A model generated the notes under the pieces. It worked only from the letters and a program-made list of their open reading frames with translations. It did not search any database and was not told where the DNA came from. From Protostelium mycophagum (Eukaryota; Evosea; Variosea; Protosteliida; Protosteliaceae), in assembly GCA_002081555.1 (NCBI GenBank), contig MZNV01001852.1, positions 1-64,000 on the forward strand: DNA of 64,000 bases. The letters run 5' to 3'. Position 1 is the first letter of the stretch. The number at the start of each line of letters is the position of its first letter. A program made the translations under genes and the position numbers. Shown here piece after piece: positions 21,995 through 35,005 of the stretch.

Positions 21995-24900
21995 TTATAC
22001 ACCAACTACGGGGAACACTGTGGTTTTTTGCTGTGGCACGTTCATGCAGGCCGTTTTGAGTTGGTCAGAGGATGCCGAGTTAAGAGGTGGGATATTCACT
22101 GAAGTGTATCCATAACTGTTGTAGAAATAACCGATGATGTCTGTGTAATTAGACCAAGAGGTGGTGAAATTGCTGCAAGGAACATTGACCGGTCTCAGGC
22201 TCTCAAAAGGACATACCAAGTTCTGTACTACAGGACTAGCTGCTATAGCAGGGTCGATTGCTGGACCACAAGCTGCTGCTGCAGCGGCTGTGACATTGAT
22301 GTGACGTGTAACCATGGTAGATGCTCCGCTAGTGTAGATGACTGTGGTTCCGTTCTACAGAAATTCAGTACTTTGTGCCTGAACGTCTAAATCTACCTGA
22401 TCAAAGGTGGTAATTTGAATGTTCGAAATGATGGTGGCTGGGATTGTACAAGGTTGCTGTACAGCAGTGACATTTACCACAATAGAGTTACCGCTGACAT
22501 ACGGAGCAGATAAAACGTAATACTCGCACTTCGGTCCTGGGAAGTTGTAGTCGATGTCGACAAAGACCTATTCATCTGTTATTGATTATTTTTTTGAGGA
22601 TCTCACCTGAGCAGCCTGCGATGCAGAAGGCGGTGAAGGCCCGTTAAGAGCGGAAAATATAAACACGCCATTACTGATGAACGATCTGATGGGCTTTACG
22701 ATCAACAACCTCACAAATAAAGACTTTCCGGCAGTCACTGTGAAATTTCAGCCGCCTAGTCTCGTGTCACGAATTACCTAGAGAATTAACCGAGTTGGTG
22801 ATCCTTTTTCCCATGCTGACATCCACACTCGGATCGACCGCAACCAGGAGTCTCGATTGGTTATTCGCACTTGAGATGCTAAATCCTCCCAAGTCCAATA
22901 CATCAAGGCCGAGGTATGTGGAAGCTGGCAAGACGATGTTCTGTGCATATTTCCAAACTGAAAGTTGGCAAAAGCGAGGACTGAACCCGGGGATGGGACG
23001 GCCTGAACAGGCATTCGGGTTGCCGCCACGGAGCGCGTAAGGATCACTGTATTTGGAAGGTTGCGCTAATATGTCGACGGACTACAACGAGTCAGAATCT
23101 ACATGAGAAAAATTAAATCCTCACCAAAATGCTTCCAGGGTAATTGTTGTTCCAGTGAACAGTCTTGGCATTGCTCTCTGGCCCACAAGGGTTTGTCTTA
23201 CAATTATAGTTGGTCACGGGTATGGTGATCTGAGCTTGGTCACCGGCAATCACCAGGTTGGCACCGGACTCGCCAAATCCAGTGGGATTGAGCCATGTCA
23301 CCACCACCTACCCACTTTCAATCCCAGTTCATATGATGAAATGATGTACCTTCATCGCGTTTTGCGGATTTGTTTGTGGCAGATTGCACACCACTCCATT
23401 CGTGTCTGAAAGTACCGAACCTCCGACTCCACACACCGATGGGAAACTTCCGCCGCCCGCCTGTGAGCAACTTGTTGATGTACAGCTCCAAGAGTCCAGA
23501 TTGGCGGGTTGGGTATTTGAGCCGAACGTGTACTCCGCGGAGTTGGTCAGATCCACAATTGAAAAGTAGGCCAAAGGGAAGCCCGCGGGAGAGTCACCCA
23601 GGGAAAACCCATAATTTTCATTGCGACGGTCCGTAATATACAAGTTCTGCAGTACTCCCATCTGCACGTTGGAGAATCTGAACGTCAGGATCTGTTAAAA
23701 TGAATTCGTGTCACAGAGATCTCAATAACTTCTGACCTCGCCTGAAGAGAAGGTGGAAGTTGTTTCATCTGAGGGGTCACCCAGCAGCATCCATTGGCTC
23801 ATGGCAGCTTGGTCACCCACCAGTCGGAACGAAAATGGGCCGAATAAACAGTTTGTACAGCTGAGGTTGCTCTTGATGACAACCTGAAAATTCTCAGAAG
23901 AGTTGTGGAAGATTCAATGAAAACTCACAGTGACTTGATAGATTGTGGACTCCCAAATATTATATTCTGGAGTATTAAATAAATTGACTAAGGCGGTGTA
24001 CCAATTCTTCCTCACATTAACGGAACCGATCTGACAGTGTCATATAGTGACATGCGACATGTGACATCTTGGGATAACTACCCACCTTCATCGGAAGTAA
24101 TTCTCCAATGGGCTTTGCCTGGTACTCGATCGGCATGGGAAGGAGGTCAGTCGTCTGGGCCCATTCCGAAAAGGTGGAGACACCTTCCTCCTCCGGCTTC
24201 GGAGCGAAGGAACCAGGTGCTCCTCCATAAGTCAAGATTTTAGAAGTGGTGGTCTCTGAATCTGAACTCTGAGACCCAGAGAAGCTGCCTAAAATCGTCA
24301 GTACACGTCATCATCCAAAATTTCTGTGAAGAAAGGGATTTTCAACAAACACTTACTCGAGCTGCTGGATCTACTTGTGGTGGTTACATCTACATTCCCA
24401 ACTCCCCACACCTTAGCAGACACTGACAAGCTGCTCGTCGAAGATTGCGATTGTGACTGTTGCGAAGTGGCCGTGGAGGACGATGCTCCGGTCGTGGTTA
24501 ACATGGTTAGCTTCCCACCCATGGTTGCCGTGGTGATGAAGTGTGTTCCATACTTCTTGATCAATTCGATCCACCTGTTTCGGCTCCGATCGTCCGTGGG
24601 TGGGGGGACAATCGCCAAGTACAGATCGTTCAGAAATTCGTCCGAAAAGTGGGGATTGGCTTGGTCGATGGCCGACTTGTAAGAGATACAGTTGGTGGAT
24701 GTCTCGGAAAATCGGGAGGAGCCGGAGGTATCTAGTGAAGAAGCTACGGATGCTTTTGTAGATGAAGTGCCGCTCGTACGGACGTTCACCTTGACGACGA
24801 AGAAGTTGACACCGACAGAGGTCGAGCGGGATGTGACTAGAATAGGTCAGATTTAAATCTATTTAAAGTGGTTCAGAGGTACTCACATGTGGAAGAATCT

Positions 24901-25971
24901 GCAGATCGGGCTAAGCTTCCTGCCGTGTTGTGGAACTCGGTCCTCGCGTCGAACGAACACTGGGGGTAGGATTGTACATTCAGCTCCTGGGGAACCAGAT
25001 ATCGATTACGTCTGTTGATTCGTCACGAAATTTCGCAGAAATTTGTATCATCTCACCTGTACGCATCGTACATCGTCTGTCTACTTTCTTTACAGAATGT
25101 AAAGTTGAAGAGAAGGGCGGGGTTTGCCTCTCCTGTCAGGTAGTCCCGACCCCGAGCCAACTGGTCGATTCCAGGAACCTTGTAGTACATCATGGAATTC
25201 TTGATCAGCTTGTACATGGTGTCCTCCTGTTCAGGCCCAGGGAATCCTAAGACCGCATCGTCGGGTGTACACCCGGCCGTCGACATGGTCGCGAAGAGAC
25301 AAGGTAGAATGGGCTGACCTTGACAAAAATCTGCAGAGCTCAGAGATCTTGTGATTTGGCGGGAAAACGATACCTGTGTTCAAATCTCGGCGGGGAATGC
25401 TTCCCCTTTGTGTATTGAACGGGTAAGTGTTCACGATCTGTGGCTTGGCGATGCGAAAGCTGAAATTGTCGATAAGGAGAGCAGTTCCTGAAGTTGATGG
25501 TGTGATGCTTGGTGTCTGCGTTTGATATCGTGTGATATCTCCCATCTTTAATGAGCCATCGAGATCGACGTAGAGAGATTGTGAGGTGCCAGAGACGCCG
25601 ATTGTGAAGAGTCCGACAGTCTTTGTCTGTTGCAGTATGAATGATGTCGCACTTTGAAGATTTAGTTGAGGAGGTGCACCATTCTTCTTCCAAGCGAGAA
25701 ATTGAGAGGAGACAAGATCGAATAGACTGTTTGAGACGTTGGTTTGGCCAATTCCAAGCTGAAATACAGAAGCTGCAGCGGCAGGAGCTAATGCATTCAG
25801 CGTTCCGTTCGAATCTAAAGCGAGCCATCCGCCATTCCAATAAGATGAGAAGGTGAGGACATCTCCCGCTGCCGGTTGGTTTCCTGATGCAGTAGTCCCG
25901 GAGAACAGAGGATTCGTCTGCTGCTGAGTAGACAGACAGAAGAGGCAGAGAAGCACCAAGGTCCTCATCAT
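21995..25971 (-). CDS. MACPF/PLAT-like secreted protein (paralogue A4)
   Basis: ATG 25971 (or 25968) gives MMRTLVLLCLFCLSTQQQ, a signal peptide. N-terminal region with GGWLALDSNGTL and similar beta-hairpin blocks to about 25390; MACPF from about 25290 (VPGIDQLARGRDYLTGE) with KYGTHFITTATMGGK near 24555-24510, a Ser-rich stretch (about 24480-24370), and YGGAPGSF near 24225; PLAT-like domain about 23890-23480 (FGPFSFRL, GFPLAYFSIVDL, LDSWSC); C-terminal module to 21995 (NVPQQKTTVFPVVGV). The C-terminal module is broken by more introns than in A0 and A3. All signature elements are present. Confidence 0.84.
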
Positions 25972-26096
25972 CTTGTTTGTTTGTGTGAGGATTTAAGGGG
26001 TTTCCATGGATACGGTTCCGGTCAGGATTCCAAGCTCTCAAAAAAGCAGCGGAAGCGGTGGATGAGAAGGCACAAACAAGCCTAAACACAAGCCAC
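25972..26096. promoter_or_regulatory. Divergent promoter between A4 and A5
   Basis: 125 bp separate the start codons of two MACPF paralogues in head-to-head orientation. A TTTAAG element near 25993-25998 could serve A4. No clear TATA is seen for A5. Confidence 0.4.
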
Positions 26097-29000
26097 ATGA
26101 TGTCCAAGCGGCTTCTGTACCTGCTGATTTTGAGTAAGATTTATCGGTTCGTCCGCGTGCTCATCTCACGACAGTTTCATGTGCCATATCGGCCAGTGTA
26201 GATTCCTCAGTTCCTCGTTTTCAAGATTCAGAAGGAAGATGGCTCCCTCAAGATGGCGACCTGATCATCTTAGCTTCTGATGCTGGTTACGTCGCTGCCA
26301 ACGCTCGATTTTCATCGACGACAGATTTGGCAGCCATTTTCGTCCTATGGGCACATCCTACAGATGTAAATTGGTTTGCTTTCAGACATCAAAAAACAGG
26401 TCAATTTCTCACGTACACAAACACATCCCTTTCTGCTCCTCTTACTATATCAGACAAGGTATGATTCTTCGATTCTTCGACTTATTTTCATCATCTTCCT
26501 CACGATTTCTGCCAGACACCAGCCGTATTAGATTATTTTCAATGGCAGAGAAGTGTGATCGATGTTGAGAGAATCAATTTGGGGACCAGAGATAATAGAT
26601 GGCTCAGTGTCGCCGGTTCTGTCTTTTCATCCACTCCTAACAACATCGATTCAACCAATTGTTTCACCCTTCTGCAACCGTCTCCCATCATGACCTTCCC
26701 TTTCGATACGGCGGGAATCAACTTGAATAATGGCGCACAATCTCAAGGTCTGAATCATTGCACTTGTAGAATTAACCTGTCTTAGATATTTGTAAGCCCG
26801 GACAGACCACGCTTGTTTGTCTCCAAAATGCCTTCGGAGGAGAATGTGAAGAGGATGACGAACTTCTGAACAGCCCAGATGCAGACTTCAATGGAATCTT
26901 TAACGATTCGGAGGGAGCCAGAATTAAGCTGGCGAAAGTACACACCGTTCCTGGATGGCAACACATGTCTTTCGGCTACAACTGGGCAGATGACAGTCCA
27001 GCCCCTGCCGCTCTTTTCAATTTGAAAGTGTGTGCTGGCAGGAAGAACCTCATCCAAGACATGTACAGGTCCGTCTTTACTCAATTTCATGAACACAGAA
27101 TCTCAGTATTAAAATGTCTTAGAAGAAGATTTTATGCAGTTCCTTCTGATCTGGATGTGGCACCTTATCCTAAATGTCAGTATGACGCTGTCTCTGGGTC
27201 TTATGCCTCCTCCCAATCCATGTCCAAATCTCAATCCAAATCATCAGGTACAAAAATTTCAAAATGATCGATGATCTCATCATTCTGACACTCTCAAGGA
27301 AAAACGGTGGCCGTGAACGCAGCGGTTAAATTAGCCGGTGTTAAGATCGGTGTAGACGTAGCCACCAGCAACTCCCAGAGCAGCAGCTCATCTGTCTCCT
27401 CTGGCTCTGAGAAAGATTATGTGATGACTGTGACCGAAGCTAAATGCCTTTCCTCAAGAATGACCCTTAAAGAGGACACAGTTCAGTTCACACAGACTTT
27501 TATAAACGATCTGGCAGACGCCATCACGCCCAACCCGAGAAATCCAACGACGAACATCTTAGACTTGTTTGGAAACATCGTCACCAAGTAAGGATACAAA
27601 GTTGAAGAATTGTTGCCGCAAACCTTTGCATCATATATTGAGAGCATATAGATACGGCCAGGTGTATATTCAAACTACCACAATGGGCGGGAAAGTCAGG
27701 ATGACCACAATCACCAACAAGGATCAATTCTACTCTCAGTCGGCTTCACAATCCAGTAGTGCCAGTTCTTTCGCGATGGGTGCTTCTCTGGAAATAGGAA
27801 AGCCAGATATTCTAGGAGCCGCAGTGGGAGGGTCTGGTTCTAAAGGAAAGATTCGCTCATGTGAGTAGTATTTCAACATTATATCTTTAGTGGTAGAAAA
27901 GTGGTTGAATATTTCAGCGGCGCAGGATCAACAACGAGAGAGAAGCGAAAACACCGAACGTACCGACATCTTCTCTGTAGGTGGTGCCCCCGGCTCCTTC
28001 GCCGCCATGCAACTCGATGACAGCGTCACCACCCCCGTGGACTTTAACGCTTGGGCGGAGACGGTGGACGGAACTCCGGTACCGATAGATTACGTATTCA
28101 ACCCAGTGGGAGAATTGCTGCCTGAGATCGTGAGAGGTGTCAAGGTCAAACAATTGTGGTACCAAGCCTGGCAATATGTGCAGGGAAAGGCAAAGAACCA
28201 ATTCAAAGGGGCCTGGTATTACCAAATCACGGTGGGTTGTGTTGGTCATGACGTTGACATTGACATTGACACGTGACAGGTGACGATGAAACCAGCCACT
28301 AGCTCCACTGTAAATCAACAGTATGGTCCGTATACCTTCTCATTACAGGGAGATGTGTCTTCTATGATGTCTTATCTTCCCCTGGGAGACCCCAACAACG
28401 CCGCTTCTCAATACTACAAAGCGGGAGAGACCAAATCATTCATCATATCCGCTACCAACTTGGGTACGGTAACTTCCCTCAACTTGGCAGACGCCAGAGC
28501 GACCGGTCAAGACAACGCGCAAGCTTATCCATCGGGATTTCCGGTGCAGACAATAACCGTCGCGGATCTCACCATGGGGGACGAGTACCACTTTGGGGGT
28601 TTTGGTGCCTTTCTAGACTTTGACCGTTGGACTTGTGGATTCAACAATTCCAACACTTGCGTATTGGACGCAGCCCTTGCGCCGCCATCCACCTACACGC
28701 AGCTGTCCACCACGTCACCTATCGTCTTAATCCAATCATTGAACGTGTCCTCTGCATCCAACGCCTTGATCAACATGAAATACCCGTCTTTCACTTCTCT
28801 CAATGTGAGCTCTCTCTTGAAGGCAATTGCATCCCGTTTTCTTGTCAATTTCCTGCCCAAATCGTCCAGCAAGAGGGCGGTGGGTAGCGGGTCACCTCAA
28901 GCAAGCACATTCTGTGGGTTCAATAGTTATGTAAATTGTAACGTAACATTGTTCAATCAGCCCAATTTGGTCAAGGTGAGGGCCACATCACCTCATAATT

Positions 29001-30231
29001 GAATGACATATGACAGATTTACACCAACTGGACGAGTCCACTGGGATTTGGAGTGGTCAGGAATGTTCAACTGAAAATTCTCGGATCAGGCGGCCAGACC
29101 GTCGCATTGATAAAGAACCGGGGATGTGTCGGATCATCCTATTGTGATTCCAATGCCAACGGAATCACAATAGATTGGGTACCCAGTTATGTGGGAGACA
29201 TACAGGTGACACCCATCAGAAATATATTATTCTGACATATGTCAGAGAGTGGATCTCTCTGTGGTAAACCCTTGGCCTGCAAACTCCACCATCTTCTCCA
29301 ACAACAACTGTACAGGCCGCCCCGTCCTTAACTACTCAAGCCGCCTGTGTTCTTCAGGAAATTGGGTCTATCCCGGGATCGTGTCTCTCAACTCTGACGT
29401 GTACCTGGGCTACGACATTCTGACACTTAACGACACCAAGACCTGGCAGAGCGACCCCACCGCAAGCGACAACTTTTTGTTTATTGCGCTGGATCCCAAG
29501 AAGAATTTGGCCGGGCAAATCAGAGCAGCCAACAGAGTGGTCACCGCAGGTCAACAGCTAAACATTGTGCTGCTGGCTTATGCCAGATTTTTGGACAATA
29601 ACATCCAGACGTGGTCGTTCCCCTTGGCCGTCTCCTCACTCGGCTCCGCAGCGAACTTACTTCAAGGAGCTTCAGTCTCCATCATCTCAGCTTATGACGG
29701 AATGATTTGCGAGAGTTTATCCGTCACCGTCAACACACAGACCGGAATGGCGACAGTCACCGCAACACCTCTGACATGTGTCATGCCCGCCACTCTGATA
29801 TCCTCCTTCAGATTCTCGGTATTTGATACCCAGGGACAGAGCACCGCCTACATCTCCACAGCATCACAATGGCTGGTACAAACCTCCGCACTCTCGACCG
29901 CCTTGAAATCGTGCGGACCGCTCTCCAGGTCCCGCGCTGCTACTAATCCTGGCGCCATCTTTGTGCTGTGTAACGACAAGAATTTTCTCGCTGGAAGGAC
30001 TTGTGCTTCTGCGATGCGGAGTTGGAATGCGGTGAGACACGACAATTTTATTGAGTACTCTGACGTCTTATACAGGCCGTGCCGAGACCTCTGGCCAACT
30101 TCTATCTCACTTGGAATTCCCCATACAATGCTTCCGCAGTCGTTTCGCCTTGGTTCATGGACAAGATGAAGAGAGCATGCACCAACATTCCAGGCACAGC
30201 TTCCACCTTCTTTCCGGTCATCGGAACCTGA
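26097..30231 (+). CDS. MACPF/PLAT-like secreted protein (paralogue A5)
   Basis: ATG 26097; exon 1 ends within the signal peptide (MMSKRLLYLLILISCAISA after splicing out about 26134-26174). N-terminal beta-rich region to about 26780; MACPF about 26800-28190 with the MGGKV segment near 27685, VGGAPGSF near 27985 and PIDYVFNPVGELLP; PLAT-like domain about 28290-28640 (YGPYTFSLQG, LGTVTSLNLADA, GFPVQTITVADL, FDRWTC); C-terminal module from about 29030, ending ACTNIPGTASTFFPVIGT after a final small intron (about 30031-30075). The MACPF signature is less conserved than in the other four complete paralogues, although the reading frame looks whole. Head-to-tail with IPT/TIG gene B3, 140 bp downstream. 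Confidence 0.84.
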
Positions 30232-30371
30232 AGCAAGGGAAGGAACGCGCTTCCAAAACGAAAGTCGCGGGAGTTACCGGCAGCTGTAAAATAAACCTGA
30301 TTTTTTGTTGTCATGGTGATTCATCCGAAAATTGTCACAAGCCAAAATTGTCGCAGAGGCTGATCTTCAAG

Positions 30372-33300
30372 ATGAGGAGGCTAGCTCTTCTCTTATGTTT
30401 GGTGTGCACAGTCAGCAGTACGCAGGTTCTTTCTGTAAGCCAACTTGAATGGCCTGGAGGACAGATATGGCTGCGATTGACAGATCGGAACAACACACAA
30501 CCAATCAGCAATGTTACCATCGACGATCGGTTGTGCAACAACATCCAAGAATTAAACTCAAATCTCATCACTTGCAATCTTGATGTGGGGATTGATACAA
30601 TTTCGAGTATTCGGATATGGGATAATACAGGAGAAGAAGCAACCACATCGTTTGCCCAACCACCATCTGAGACCTTATGCTCTTTTATCAATCAGGCCGG
30701 AAATCGTTTCGATCTTGCAGAGCTGCAGAATTCCACTGATTTGATTGCGCTTGGGGCAAACTTCAACGTATCTTGGAATCCTTGTGGGTGAGATCTTTCC
30801 ATTGCCCACATCACAAGATTGAGGTTCATAGAATTTCTAATAATCCCCTGGTGTCTCCCAATTCTTTAGCCGTATTATGGAACGATGGAACTATCACTTC
30901 ATACTCTCCTCTCTCAAATTCAACAGATAGATGGACGAGCAGTGTCTCAGGTCCTCTTCTTGTTTGTATTTTTTAACTCACCACATATAGACGATGATGT
31001 CGCGACTTACCACCTCACCTCTTCACAAAATAATTTAATGGCCATTGTCATAACGTGCAATACAGAACCCGGATCAACATCTTTCACCATCTTGTCATCC
31101 AGTGACCAGTTCATCACTCTCGGTCTCAGTTTTTACTGCAATCCTATTCCTTTTATTTCAAATATAGAGGGTGTCCCCGATGTACAGATGTTAACTCAGA
31201 ACCATGTCATCATTCAAGGGTCTGGATTTGGTAGTGATCCGAGTGCTGCTACGGTAAGTCCAATCGAGCAGACACATCACTACACCAATTTCTTCTTTTG
31301 ATCAAAGGAACATTTTCTAATGCTTTCAGGTTTATTTTGGCAACTTCTCCGCAGCCTATCCTAACGCAGTGGTGCTCTCTCCCACACGTATCTCATTCTT
31401 ACCCCCAGTCATAGAGAGTTTGGCCCCTGCAGCAGCAAGGGTCGCGATCAGTGGTGACTTGTCCAACTTTTATTTTTTTGACAGCATCGAATACCCGGAC
31501 CCGGTCATCTACAACGTGACATCTGTCAGAACGGCTGGAGGAGCCATCAACATCACTGGACAATATTTCGTGAGATATCTTATCGAATCTTGTGACCTAA
31601 CAAAAGCTCACATCATAAACGACTGACTCGTTGTAGACCTTCGACCCCGACTCCATCTACATCGGGGGTCATCTCTGCAACTCTGTACAACTCATCAGTT
31701 ACACCGAAATCTCTTGCATCGCACCCCCCGGTTACGGCCAGAATATTCCCTTCACCATCACGGTTCAGGGACACACCTCCAACACCTACACCTACAGCTA
31801 TCTTCAAGTCGAAATTGATTCAGTTTCGGCCGTAGATACTACAGGTGGAACCGTGCTCATCACTGGAGATAATTTCGCTGCCCAAGCATCTGACATGTTG
31901 GTGACGGTGAATTCAGTGTCTTGCGGAAATGTTCGGATCATATCACAAAATGTCATATCTTGTACAGCTCCGGCTGGGTCCGGTTCCAATCACAGTCTGA
32001 CAGTCCAGGTGGGTTTAACCTCATGACGTCATCATGACGTCATTACAGGTATTATCCTATGGGGAAACTGCGACGTCCACTTTACGTTACAAGAATCCCG
32101 TTGTGATTGATGCGTCTAACCCAGATACAATGGGTGGTGAACTTGTCATCAACGGCAACAATTTTGGCACTCAACCCAACCTGATTTCTGTCCTTTTCAA
32201 CGGGAAGATCTGTGGTAATCTGTACATCATGGTACCTCATACGCAGATCAGATGTAATGCGGTGGGAGGTGTGGGTACTCGCATACCTCTGGTGGCTATT
32301 GTAGACGACCAGACCAGCAATTATATTCAAGGCAATTATATGCCACCTCAGATCATATCAGCAGGAGGAGTAGATACCACTGGAGGTCTGTACAACTCAT
32401 CATCGACAATCATCTTAAAGTCTCACAGGCCTGGCCACATTGCAAGTTAGATATACAGGCAAAGATGCCAGGAAGATCTCCCTCACCATAGACGGAGAAA
32501 AATGTGAAGACATGAGCCTTCTCTACGGCAACATCGCGATGATCACCTGTACAGTTTCCGCAGGAGTCGGTTCGAAGAATGTGTCGTTGTCCGTTGCGGG
32601 ACAAGCGGTGCAGGGATTGCTCCACTACAACCCGCCAAGCATCTCTTCAGTGGTTTTGGCGCAGAACGGCACTCTCTTTATCAGCGGCAATAATTTTGGA
32701 ACGTTCTTGAATGCCTTGACCGTGATTGCCGCGGGAAGGACTTGTACAAACTTGACAATCATCCAAGGTCATATTAAGATGTCATGTGCGATCCCAGAAG
32801 GCGCGGGGTTGAACAGACCACTCCTTATTAACGTGAGTAAGATCTAATCATCCCAAAAAATGACTCTGTCAGGTGTCAGATGCCTCCGTTGCGGGAACAT
32901 TCAATTATCTCCCACCACAGCTCCAGAGCCTTGAAGTACTCGACCAACGCCTTCAGATCGTCAGCAGATTCCTCGGTGCAAATGTCGCCGATATATCTGT
33001 GGGTGTAGACAATCTCATGTGCAGCCAGATCGCCCTCCTGACAGAGACGTCTATCTCTTGCAGCTTGAACGGCGCGACTGTGACCAACAATTCGGTAGTC
33101 ACCGTCACCGCAATGAATCAGACAACCACGGTTAAATTTGGAGATTACGCACAGTGGACAGGAGGCTATCAGACACAGAACGAGTGTAGATTCTTCTCTC
33201 AAGGCAGTTGCAGTATATCTGTAAGTTTGTATCTTCTCGAAACGCTGAACAAAACAGGTTGGAGTCCAGATATCTTTGGCCAAGGCGATCAGCGCCAGCA

Positions 33301-33919
33301 TCGAGATGTCATTGGTGGATCGATCGTCTATTCCCGCGTTGCCGTCGACATATGTCGCTTACCAAAACATATTCCTCAACATAGATGCTCTAGATATAAC
33401 CGAAAACGTCATCAGTCCGTTCACTTTCACTCCAGGTGAAGAAATCAAATTTAATGGTATAAACTGACGTTCTAAGATAATCCACTGTTGTTGATGTTTA
33501 ATAATACTTTGGCATCACCTGACAGCGTACTCCTCTCCTTCAATACAAAAACCAAGACATGGGAGGATTCTTCGGCGACCTGTGGTGTCCCCCCCGCATC
33601 CTTGCAGATCAAAATGACGTTCCGAGTATGTTTCTCACCATCTACAATCACTCACATCTGACAGGTCTGTCACCTGACACTATTTGCTCTCGCTTCACGC
33701 AGCTCTTCAGATGCAAGCGTTGGACAGCCGGGACTGTCTGGAGGTAGTATTGCCGGTATTGTGGTGGGATCGGTGATTGGATCCATCATCCTCATCGCGG
33801 CACTTGTCGCGGTATTGTTCGCCGTGTACAAGAAAAAAAACCATGGGGGAAATGTGACCCAGTTTGGTCCCAGCTTAACGGAACCTGTGGATACCCCCAC
33901 CTCCACGGAGAACACCTAA
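30372..33919 (+). CDS. Membrane-anchored IPT/TIG-repeat receptor-like protein (paralogue B3)
   Basis: ATG 30372; signal peptide MRRLALLLCLVCTVSST, then VSQLEWPGGQIWLRL, the same N-terminal module as B1 and B2, ending WNPCG. Then about seven IPT/TIG-like repeats (about 31150-33130), more than in B1 or B2, with GGELVINGNNFG, GTLFISGNNFG and similar blocks. A juxtamembrane region precedes a single transmembrane helix (about 33750-33830; SIAGIVVGSVIGSIILIAAL) with a KKKN stop-transfer and a short cytoplasmic tail ending TSTENT. This is a type I membrane protein. The layout recalls Dictyostelium TgrB1/TgrC1 allorecognition proteins, which are also IPT/TIG type I proteins; orthology is not claimed. 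Small exons separated by short introns, one of them carrying tandem TGACGTCA. Confidence 0.85.
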
Positions 33920-35005
33920 CGATCCCAACTCTGTAAAATATAAGCTACGTCCAATGTTTTATGTCACCGTTTTGTTCATCATTCATAATCACGATCGAAC
34001 GTTCACATTTTTTTACTTGGCTGGCAGCAGAGATCAACATATACAAGAAGAGTCTCACTCTGCCTGTCATCACGATGTTGAATATGAGGAAATGGAAATA
34101 CTGGGTGACACATTTTGTATTGTAGATGTCATTGTAGATAAACATGCATCTCTCATTTTGTGAGAATAATCGAGAAAATTCTGTGTAGATCACAAAATTC
34201 GATAAGATTTTAAAATGGCTGTCGTGCATTCTGACACCGTTTCACCAGATGTGATGATCTGAACGGTAATTGAGAAGGTGACTTGATGTTCTCATTCTTA
34301 ACTTATAATATCAAAAATTCATACCTCCAATAAAATTCAAATATCCAACCTTTTTGCCAACGTAAAGATGAATGACAACCAAAAATAGAACTTCTCTCTC
34401 ATGTACAGAAATCGATTATTGATGATCATGATCACACCGCAGCCCCGAGGTCCAACGCATTTTCCCCATGCCATTCCTGTCCAAAAGATGACAGTAATCT
34501 GCTTCTCATCACCAATTGTGGCATTATAAAGATCATATCTCGCAAGGTCAACGGAATGAATTGGAGTCATCAATATTACTTTATAATTATATAGAGATCA
34601 CTTGTGTTAGTCGGTGACATCAAAACGGACGGCCACCTAGTAATCTGTGTTCGTCTTGTGTGTTTAAAGTCATTAGAACAGCGAAAAATGACAAGATCAA
34701 CAAGACTCAAAACTACAACAACGTCTCAATCGGTCAATGAACTATCTACCATGATAAGAGGAGCTGCAAGTCTCAAATGTTCAAGGAACGTAAGGGCTTG
34801 CTTCATCGTCACCAATACGACAGGCATTCTTTGCCACGTCTTTCTACGTGCTTGGTTGGTGTTGCCCTTCTTCTGCCTTCTCTTGACAGCTCATGCAAAC
34901 GTCACACCCGATTTCTTTTCATTGAATTGGAACACCAACTTTCTTCAGCGGTTTGTTCATTTTCGGCAAGCAGAAACGCGCCAACAACAACAACAGACAG
35001 AAACA
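33920..35005. other. Intergenic region between the cluster and the housekeeping block
   Basis: AT-rich. No gene is supported on either strand up to about 34600. From 34604 to 35005 the frame of the following p62-like gene stays open; see that entry and the finding. Confidence 0.5.

Noticed and set aside
1-33919. Bacterial transfer of the MACPF cluster
   Set aside because: Every complete gene has many spliceosomal introns and a eukaryotic signal peptide, and paralogues share intron style with the neighbouring cellular genes. Any transfer would have to be ancient, and nothing in the sequence requires it.
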